A stretch of 64,000 bases of DNA from Isosphaera sp. (GTDB taxonomy: Bacteria > Planctomycetota > Planctomycetia > Gemmatales > Gemmataceae): the NCBI GenBank assembly GCA_013822345.1, contig PNKH01000017.1, forward strand, positions 23,215-87,214. Direction: 5' to 3'. Under the pieces are notes generated by a model. That model was not told where the DNA came from, did not search any database, and was given only the letters and a program-made list of their open reading frames with translations. Shown here one piece after another: positions 46,044 through 52,728 of the stretch (position 1 is its first letter; the number at the start of each line of letters is the position of its first letter). Both the position numbers and the translations under genes were made by a program.

Positions 46044-47573
46044 ATGAACCTCGACGACCTCAGAGCCGCGGCCCGCAGGGCCCAGCGGCAGGTGGATCTG
46101 GTCCAAACGATGGTGGACCCGGCGATCGCGGCGGTCGGGCCCCACCTCCGGGCCGCCGCAGCGACGGTCGCCGCCGTCGCGTCTGGGGGCCGGCCGCCGA
46201 CACCCGGGGCGGACCCACAACCCGTACCCGGCGTCGGGCCGGCGCCGGCCGCAACCGCCCGGGGCTCCGACGGGCGGGAGGCCGGCGCCTCGTCCGCGGG
46301 GGACGGCGGCGCGGAACGGGCGGCGGGGCCGGCCGCCGGGCCGTCGCCCCGGGCGGGCGCCGACCGCCCCCCGGGTCCCGCCCCCCGCCTCGACCCCGTG
46401 GAACTGTCCGCCCTCCGCCACCTGGTCGCGCGTCTGGAGGCCGGGTCCGAGTTCGTCCCCGATGCCGACCTGTACGACCTGCTGAACGACGCCGGCGTCC
46501 CGGACCCGGTCGGGGCGGTCACCCGGGTGCGGGACGTCCTGTGTCACGTCGGGGCCGCCGAGCCGTGGGAGCACCGGTACGCCAGCTCCGGCCACACGGA
46601 AGGTCCGCCGCACGCACTCGGGCCGTGGCCGCCGCCGGGGGCGGACGCCGCCCGGTGCGACCGGGGGCTTGGTCTGCGGGTCACCGGCGGGGCGGTTCTG
46701 ATCCTCCGGCGCCTCGACGCCCCGACCAACCGGCCCGAACCCGTGGCCGCGCCCGACCCGTCACTCGCCGCCCTGTCGCCCGCCGAGGTCGCCGCCGTCC
46801 TCACCCCGGTCGAGCGGTCCGCCGTCCAGGCCCTGGCCGCCCGGCGGACGGCCGGGGAGACGTTCGTCGAGGTGGCGGGAGGCCGGGACCTGGTCGAGGT
46901 CGTCGTCCCCGGGACGCCGTGGGCGGGGGGCGCTGAGGCGACGCGGGGGCTGGAGGGGTACGGCCTGGTCACCGCGTGGGAGCGCCGGCTCAGCCCGGTC
47001 GGGTTCCTGGCGGACGTGGAGGGGCCGCGGGGGTCGCTCGGGAACCACGAGTGGCCGGTCCGGTACGGGTGGCGGCTCCTGCCGCGCCTGGCCCTCGTCG
47101 CCCTCCACTTCCGGGAGTTCCCGCCTGTGCCGCCCGCCGACGTTGTGCTGGACCCCGGCACGCTGGCCGCGGCGCGGGGGATGCTGGCCAACCTCGATGT
47201 CCTGGCCGCGAACACGACCGTCCGCGGGTGGGCGGTGGACTGGGCCGCCGGTCTGACCGGACAGTCCCCCGCCACGCCGGCCGAGCAAACCGGGATCGGC
47301 GTGGACCCCCCGGCCGCGGAGACGGACCGACCGGCCGCAAGTGCACCGGGTTGGGCCGAGTTGGGGGATGCCAAGCGGGCGATCCTGACGGCGCTGGGAC
47401 AATACGCCGAACGGCGGGACGGGAAGGCGATCGCGGCCAAGGCCGGGTACACCTACGGGTCGATCCGGCACCACTTCGGCGATCTTCAACGGTGGAACTA
47501 CGTCGACCGGGACAGTGACGGGTACGCACTTACCCCCGCCGGGGCCGCCTTGGTCCCCCGTGAGTCGGTGTGA
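46044..47573 (+). CDS. putative regulator with C-terminal winged helix
   Basis: 509 aa from the ATG at 46044. Helical N-terminus (NLDDLRAAARRAQRQVDLV), Ala/Gly/Pro-rich linker to about 115, two similar wHTH-like modules in the middle (LSALRHLVARLEAGSEFVPD and RSAVQALAARRTAGETFVEV), and a C-terminal DNA-binding domain (DAKRAILTALGQYAERRDGK...GYTYGSIRHHFGDLQRW). It ends inside an operator-like palindromic array (47561-47601) that precedes the excision/replication operon. It is therefore a good candidate for the switch controlling it. Confidence 0.6.
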   Translation: MNLDDLRAAARRAQRQVDLVQTMVDPAIAAVGPHLRAAAATVAAVASGGRPPTPGADPQPVPGVGPAPAATARGSDGREAGASSAGDGGAERAAGPAAGPSPRAGADRPPGPAPRLDPVELSALRHLVARLEAGSEFVPDADLYDLLNDAGVPDPVGAVTRVRDVLCHVGAAEPWEHRYASSGHTEGPPHALGPWPPPGADAARCDRGLGLRVTGGAVLILRRLDAPTNRPEPVAAPDPSLAALSPAEVAAVLTPVERSAVQALAARRTAGETFVEVAGGRDLVEVVVPGTPWAGGAEATRGLEGYGLVTAWERRLSPVGFLADVEGPRGSLGNHEWPVRYGWRLLPRLALVALHFREFPPVPPADVVLDPGTLAAARGMLANLDVLAANTTVRGWAVDWAAGLTGQSPATPAEQTGIGVDPPAAETDRPAASAPGWAELGDAKRAILTALGQYAERRDGKAIAAKAGYTYGSIRHHFGDLQRWNYVDRDSDGYALTPAGAALVPRESV

Positions 47574-47601
47574 GCGCTCACACCCGGCTCACACCGACTC
47601 A
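47561..47601. promoter_or_regulatory. compound palindromic operator candidate
   Basis: An 18-bp perfect palindrome GGTGTGAGC/GCTCACACC (47567-47584) sits inside a larger inverted repeat TGAGTCGGTGTGAG ... CTCACACCGACTCA (47561-47574 and 47588-47601). It overlaps the end of the wHTH gene and lies 46 bases before the next ATG. Confidence 0.55.
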
Positions 47602-47646
47602 CACCGCCGTAGTGTCTACTTGGGCGTCCGACCTACGGAGGCCCGC

Positions 47647-47847
47647 ATGGTACCGGAACCCCCGCCGCACCGACCGCCCCTCGGCATTCCCGACCCCGAC
47701 ACCATCCGCGCGGAGATCGAGGCGACCGACGAGCGGGCGCGGCTCCTCCGCCGCCTGCTCCGGCTCGCGCTCCGGCTCCACGTCCACCTCGCGACCGCCG
47801 ACCGCATCGCGGCCCCGGCCGCGGGAAAGGGGGCCGGCCGTGCCTGA
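47647..47847 (+). CDS. small protein at the head of the excision/replication operon
   Basis: 66 aa from the ATG at 47647 (MVPEPPPHRPPLGIPDPDTI). An amphipathic basic helix RAEIEATDERARLLRRLLRL follows, then LALRLHVHLATADRIA. It overlaps the next gene by 8 bases, showing coupling. No family recognised. Confidence 0.5.
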   Translation: MVPEPPPHRPPLGIPDPDTIRAEIEATDERARLLRRLLRLALRLHVHLATADRIAAPAAGKGAGRA

Positions 47848-48139
47848 CGCGACCCCCGTCCCACCTGCTCGCAAGCGCCGCCGGCTCCCGCCCGGGCTGC
47901 TCCGGCGGGAGGCGGCCGCCCGGTACTGCGGGGTCGGCCCCTCGACTTGGGACCGCCTGACCGCCGCCGGCCGGACGCCCAAACCGATCCGGCTCGGCGG
48001 GTCGGTCGGGTGGAGCCGGCGGGAGCTGGGCGCCTGGATCGACCGCGGGTGCCCGCCCCGGGCCGAGTGGGCGCCGGTCTGGGCGGCCCTGCTCGCGGCC
48101 CGGCCGGCCCCCCGGTCGGAGATCGGGGGTGCGCCGTGA
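47840..48139 (+). CDS. AlpA/excisionase-like MerR-type HTH protein
   Basis: 99 aa from GTG 47840. After a basic N-terminus (PPARKRRRLPPGLL) comes the DNA-binding core LRREAAARYCGVGPSTWDRL, then TAAGRTPKPIRLGGSVGWSR and RELGAWIDRG. This is the typical AlpA/Xis pattern (helix-turn-helix then a wing with W/R-S-x-x-E-L-x-x-W). It is predicted to direct excision by the element integrase or regulate the operon. Its stop overlaps the next start (GTGA). Confidence 0.8.
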   Translation: MPDATPVPPARKRRRLPPGLLRREAAARYCGVGPSTWDRLTAAGRTPKPIRLGGSVGWSRRELGAWIDRGCPPRAEWAPVWAALLAARPAPRSEIGGAP

Positions 48140-49584
48140 GCACCGCCACCCCCGCCGTCCGGGCTGGCCGCCGGAAAGTGGGCCATGGCTCACTTTCGCC
48201 ATCGGAGATCATTCTGGTCCCGCTCGCGTCCGTCCGGCCATCCCCCGAGAACGACGCTCTGTACGGGGCCGTCCACCCGGACGCCCCGGGGTTCCGGGAG
48301 TTCGCCCGCGGGATCGGGGAGACGGTCCGCCTCCACGGGGTGCGGGCCGTCGACCCGATCGTCCTGACCGCCGACAACGTCGTCGTGTCCGGGCACCGCC
48401 GCCGGCTGGCGTTCCAGGTCCTGGGGGTCGACCCGGTACCCGCCCGGTACCTGCCGGTCTCGTCCGCCGACCCCGGGCACACCGCCCTCCTGGCCCGATA
48501 CAACCGGCAGCGGGACAAGACCCCGGCCGAGCGGGTCCGGGAGCAACTCGCCCTGGCCGACCCGGCGGCCGCCCACGCCGCCCTGCTCGCCGACCGGGCC
48601 GAGCGGTCCCGGGTGGAGGTCGAACCGATCGCCCTCGGGGACGCGGTGAGGCGGAAGCGGCTGTCGGGTGCCAAGGCGCCGATGCTGGCCGGCATCCGGA
48701 GGGTGGTGGACGACCTCCGCGACTACTGGCCGCTCACCGACCGGCGGGTCCACTACGCCCTGCTGAACGACCCGCCGCTGATCCACGCCTCCAAGCCCGA
48801 CTCGACCTACCGGAACGACGACAGGGGGTACGACGCGACCAAGGACGTGCTCACCCGGGGGCGGCTGGCCGGGCTGATCCCGTTCGAGGCGGTCGGGGAC
48901 GAGACCCGCCCGGTGGCCGTCTGGGACGCGCACCCGAACGTCACCCCGTTCGTGGCCCGCCAGCTCGACCGGTTCCTGAAGGGGTACGCCCGGGACCTGA
49001 TGACCGGGCAGCCGAACCACGTCGAGATCGTGGGCGAGAAGATGACCATCGAGGGGTCCATCCGGCCGGTGGCGGCCGAGTTCAGGATCCCGTACACGAT
49101 CGGCCGCGGGTACAGTTCCCTCCCCCCGCGGAAGAAGATGTTCGACCGGTACCGGGCGAGCGGGAAGGACCGTCTGGTGGTCCTGTTCCTGGCCGACCAC
49201 GACCCCGAGGGGATGGACATCCCCGGGGTGTTCGCCCGCTCGATGCGGGACGACTTCGGGGTGGCGAGCATCCACCCGGTCCGGGTCGGGCTGAACCCGG
49301 AGCAGGTCCGGGGGCTGGGCCTCCCGCCGAACACCGCCGCGAAGGTCAAGTCGTCCCGGTTCAAGGCCTACTCACGGGCCCACGGGGCGGCGGCCTATGA
49401 GCTTGAAGCGGTCCACCCGGAGACCCTCCGGCTGTGGGTCCGGAACGCGATCCGGTCGGTCATCGACCTCGGGGCGTTCGACGCCCAGCGGGCGGCCGAG
49501 GCCCGCGACGCGGCCGAGCTGTCCGTCTACCGGGCGGAGGCGGTCGCCCACCTGCGGCAGATCGTGCCGGGAGGTGCCGGGTGA
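48136..49584 (+). CDS. ParB-like domain fused to Spo11/topo VI-type TOPRIM domain
   Basis: 482 aa from GTG 48136. The N-terminal ParB/sulfiredoxin fold has VDPIVLTADNVVVSGHRRRL, the substrate-binding GHRR. The middle part (DLRDYWPLTDRRVHYALLND, TYRNDDRGYDATKDVL) resembles the winged-helix half of topoisomerase VI A/Spo11-like proteins. It is followed by TOPRIM-like VVLFLADHDPEGMDIPGVF (D-x-D-P-x-G). It is coupled by 4-base overlaps to the excisionase before and the primase after. A role in replication or DNA processing of the element is inferred. Confidence 0.7.
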   Translation: MSTATPAVRAGRRKVGHGSLSPSEIILVPLASVRPSPENDALYGAVHPDAPGFREFARGIGETVRLHGVRAVDPIVLTADNVVVSGHRRRLAFQVLGVDPVPARYLPVSSADPGHTALLARYNRQRDKTPAERVREQLALADPAAAHAALLADRAERSRVEVEPIALGDAVRRKRLSGAKAPMLAGIRRVVDDLRDYWPLTDRRVHYALLNDPPLIHASKPDSTYRNDDRGYDATKDVLTRGRLAGLIPFEAVGDETRPVAVWDAHPNVTPFVARQLDRFLKGYARDLMTGQPNHVEIVGEKMTIEGSIRPVAAEFRIPYTIGRGYSSLPPRKKMFDRYRASGKDRLVVLFLADHDPEGMDIPGVFARSMRDDFGVASIHPVRVGLNPEQVRGLGLPPNTAAKVKSSRFKAYSRAHGAAAYELEAVHPETLRLWVRNAIRSVIDLGAFDAQRAAEARDAAELSVYRAEAVAHLRQIVPGGAG

Positions 49585-52430
49585 CCGCCCCGCCTCCTCA
49601 CACGTGCGCTGCGGCATGGCACGCCCGAGCGGGCGAGTTGGCCGACTGGGCGCTGGGCCGTCTGTTCGTCCGCACCGACCGGTTCGGCGGCTACTACCGG
49701 ACGGCGGGCGAGACCAAGAAGTCGGCCCGGCCGAACAAGGGGTGTCGCGAGCCCTTCTCCCGAGACCTCTTGCTACGGCACATCCGGGCGGCTGGCACCG
49801 GCGATGTGGTCGGGGCGTACGCCCTGACCCCGGGCGACGCCGGGACCGGGCGGTGGGTCGCGGTGGACATCGACGCCCACGGCCCCGGGGACGACCCGGC
49901 CCGGAACGAGCGGTACGCCCTCCACCTGTACGGGAAACTGGCCGCCCTCGGGTTCCGCGTCGTTCTGGTGACGTGGGGCACCGGCGGGTACCACATCTGG
50001 GTGCTGTTCGACCGGGACGTCCCCGGACCGCTGTTGCACGCCTTCGGGTGCTGGCTGGTGATGGATTCTGCGGAATTCGGGTTCCCGAAGCGGCCGGAGA
50101 CGTTTCCCAAACAACCGGCGGTGTCGGACGGGAAGTTCGGGAACTGGCTCCGGGTACCGGGCCGGCACCACACCCGGGACGTCTTCGCGTCGGCCTTCGA
50201 CGGCTCGGAGTGGGTCGAGGGTGAGGCCGCGGTCGCCCACCTCCTGAGCCTGACCGGCGACCCCCCGGAGCGGATCCCGGCGGGCGCGGCCCCTGCCCCG
50301 AAGAAGGCCGCGGCCCGGCGGGCGCGGGCGGCGGGGAAGAAGGGCACCGACTCCCGACCGGCCGCGGGACCGGACGTGTTCGCGGCGTACAACGCGGCCG
50401 TCGCGCTGGACGAGGTGGCGGGCTGGCACGAGGAGGCCGGGCACCGGGTGGTCCGGCGGGAACCGGATCGGGTCGAGTTCGTACGGGCCGGGAAGGACGG
50501 GGCCGGGTCGAGCTTCAACGTCCGGGTTCTGGGCGGCGTCCCCGTCACGTACAACTTCAGCACCAACTCCGGACTACCGAGCGGGCGGGGTCTCAGCCCG
50601 TCGCAGGTCCGGTGCTGGTACGCGACGGGCGGGTGCGACACGGCGGCGATGGCCGGGTTCGCGGCGACCCTCCGGGCGGAACTCGGGTCGCCGGCGGACC
50701 CGCCGCGGGTGTCCGTCCGGTGGGCCGAGACGCCGGCGGGCAACCCCGTCCCCGACCCGCCACAGACCGCGGACGCGCCGGCGGCCGATGCGGCGGCCCC
50801 CGACCCTGGGGGTAAGGTCAAACCGCCGCAAGTGTCGAAATTCGACACTTGCGGCGGTGAGAATGACGGGCCGGCCGCCGGGTTTCCGCCGGACCCGCTG
50901 GCCGGGGAAAAGTTCAGGGACACCGACCTGGCGAACGCCACCCGGTTCGCGGCCGACCACGGCGGCGACGTGCGGTGGGTCGCCGACATGCGCAAGTGGT
51001 TCGTGTTCGACGGCCGCCGGTGGGCCGAGGACGCGAGCGGGGCGGTGGTGGCCGGGCGCGCCCAGCGGACCGTCCGGGGGATGGCCGCGGAGGCGGCGGA
51101 CCGGATGGCCGCGGCCGCCCGGCTGGCCCGGGACGCCGGGTGCGAAGCCCAGGAGGCGGCCGCCGAGAAGGCAACGGCTGCGGCCGGCCGTGACTTCCAT
51201 TGGGCCAAGAAGAGCCAGGACGTGCGGCGGGTCGCGGCGATGATCGAGATGGCCCGCCCCGGCCTCCTGATCCCGGTCGGGGCGGACGCCTTCGACACCC
51301 GCCCCGACCTGCTGAACGTGCCGAACGGGACGGTCGACCTCCGCACGGGCGAGCTACGTCCGCACGACCGGGCCGACTTCCTCACCAAGCTCTGCCCGAC
51401 CCCGTTCGACCCGTCCGCCGACTCCCCGGGCTACAAGGCGTTCCTCGCCGCGGTGCTCCCGGACGAGGGGGCGGCCGGCTACGCGCGGGAACTGTCCGGG
51501 TACTTGCTGACCGGCGAGGTGACCGACCAGGCGGTGTACCTGTTCCACGGCGGGGGGTCGAACGGCAAGGGGGTGCTGCTCGACCTGTGGACCGAGGTGT
51601 TGGGCGACCGGGAGTACGCGGCCACCGCCCCCGCCGAGTTGGTCGCCGACCAGGGCGAAAGCCGGCACCCGACCGAGCGGACCGTGCTCCGCGGGGCCCG
51701 GCTGGCGGCGTGTCAAGAGTCCGAGGAGGTGGAGGCCCTGAACGCCAAGCGGGTGAAGCAGTTGACCGGCGGGAGCCGGGTCACCGCCCGCGGCATGCGG
51801 GAGAACTTCTACTCCTTCCCGCCGAGCCACAAGTTGATCCTGGCGACGAACCACTTGCCGCGGGTGAAGGTCAACGACCATGCGACCTGGCGGCGGATGC
51901 GGGTGGTCCGGTTCCCCGTCACCTTCTGGTCGGACGCGGACCGGAAGGCGAACCCCGGTCGACCGTACCCGGATTCCCTCCGGGCCGACCCGGGGCTGCC
52001 CGACCGGCTCCGCGCCGAAGCCCCGGGGGTGCTGGCGGACATGGTCGCCCACGCGGTTGAGTTCTACGCGAACGACCGGCGGCTCGTTCCGCCGGCGAGC
52101 GTCGGGCGGGCGGTGGCGAAGTACCGGAAGGACGAGGACGTGGTCGGCCGCTTCCTGCGCAACGGGGTGGCCGGGGACCCCGCCGGACGGGTCCGGGCGG
52201 TCGACTTCTACACCGCGTTCGCCCGCTGGTACCGGTCCGAGATCGACCCCGAAGGGAAGGACTGTCCGGGCAGCAAGACGTTCTACCAGCGGGCCGCGGA
52301 GCAGTTCGGCGACCCGAACACGTTGTCCGGGCGGATGGTCTACCGGGTGAAGTTCGAGGCCAGGAAAACAAGGTGTCGGGCGACCGCCTGTGGTGACCTT
52401 GGTGACCTTGGTGCGTCAAAACTGGGTTAA
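49581..52430 (+). CDS. primase-polymerase / SF3 (D5-like) helicase
   Basis: 949 aa from GTG 49581, overlapping the previous stop. The N-terminal archaeo-eukaryotic primase domain has VAVDIDAHGP (Asp96/Asp98), GTGGYHIWVLFD and NWLRVPGRHHTRD. A spacer contains an embedded palindrome (50823). A D5_N-type segment (LLNVPNGTVDLRTGELRPHD) leads to the SF3 helicase: Walker A HGGGSNGKG (Lys663), a Walker B-like ARLAACQESEEVE and motif C-like KLILATNHLPRV. It replicates the element, probably initiating at a nearby origin. Confidence 0.88.
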   Translation: MTAPPPHTCAAAWHARAGELADWALGRLFVRTDRFGGYYRTAGETKKSARPNKGCREPFSRDLLLRHIRAAGTGDVVGAYALTPGDAGTGRWVAVDIDAHGPGDDPARNERYALHLYGKLAALGFRVVLVTWGTGGYHIWVLFDRDVPGPLLHAFGCWLVMDSAEFGFPKRPETFPKQPAVSDGKFGNWLRVPGRHHTRDVFASAFDGSEWVEGEAAVAHLLSLTGDPPERIPAGAAPAPKKAAARRARAAGKKGTDSRPAAGPDVFAAYNAAVALDEVAGWHEEAGHRVVRREPDRVEFVRAGKDGAGSSFNVRVLGGVPVTYNFSTNSGLPSGRGLSPSQVRCWYATGGCDTAAMAGFAATLRAELGSPADPPRVSVRWAETPAGNPVPDPPQTADAPAADAAAPDPGGKVKPPQVSKFDTCGGENDGPAAGFPPDPLAGEKFRDTDLANATRFAADHGGDVRWVADMRKWFVFDGRRWAEDASGAVVAGRAQRTVRGMAAEAADRMAAAARLARDAGCEAQEAAAEKATAAAGRDFHWAKKSQDVRRVAAMIEMARPGLLIPVGADAFDTRPDLLNVPNGTVDLRTGELRPHDRADFLTKLCPTPFDPSADSPGYKAFLAAVLPDEGAAGYARELSGYLLTGEVTDQAVYLFHGGGSNGKGVLLDLWTEVLGDREYAATAPAELVADQGESRHPTERTVLRGARLAACQESEEVEALNAKRVKQLTGGSRVTARGMRENFYSFPPSHKLILATNHLPRVKVNDHATWRRMRVVRFPVTFWSDADRKANPGRPYPDSLRADPGLPDRLRAEAPGVLADMVAHAVEFYANDRRLVPPASVGRAVAKYRKDEDVVGRFLRNGVAGDPAGRVRAVDFYTAFARWYRSEIDPEGKDCPGSKTFYQRAAEQFGDPNTLSGRMVYRVKFEARKTRCRATACGDLGDLGASKLG
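50823..50857. repeat. 35-bp palindrome inside the primase-helicase gene
   Basis: Perfect 17-bp arms CCGCCGCAAGTGTCGAA / TTCGACACTTGCGGCGG with one central base. It is translated in frame as PPQVSKFDTCGG in the linker between primase and helicase parts. Confidence 0.88.
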
Positions 52431-52497
52431 GCCCCTTAGGAGACCCTCCTAGAGGGTTGAACCCGGAATCCGCACACCAAGGTCACCAAGGTCACCA
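52391..52497. repeat. inverted repeat with doubled GGTGACCTT units
   Basis: Perfect 23-bp arms (52391-52413 and 52475-52497), each containing GGTGACCTT twice. They flank a 61-base core that has further inner stems (TTAGGAG/CTCCTAG and GGGTT/AACCC). It overlaps the last codons of the primase gene and precedes the integrase. Candidates: replication origin with iterons, or structured RNA. Confidence 0.8.
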
Positions 52498-52728
52498 CCC
52501 CGGGACAATCAGACTGTGTTACGGGTCCTTCCCGCGGGACATCAAGGACCTGACCACCCGGGGAACGAGCGGGAGTGGCGACACAGTTAGTTTCCCCACC
52601 GGACGCCCCCGGTCGTCCGACCAGCCTGGCGCGCGACCCGGCGGCCCGGTACACTTGGACCGCGTTTACCGGCGTCCGACCCGAGAAGCGGGTGGCCAAT
52701 GCCGGTCCGTCTCAGAAAGGCACCGATC

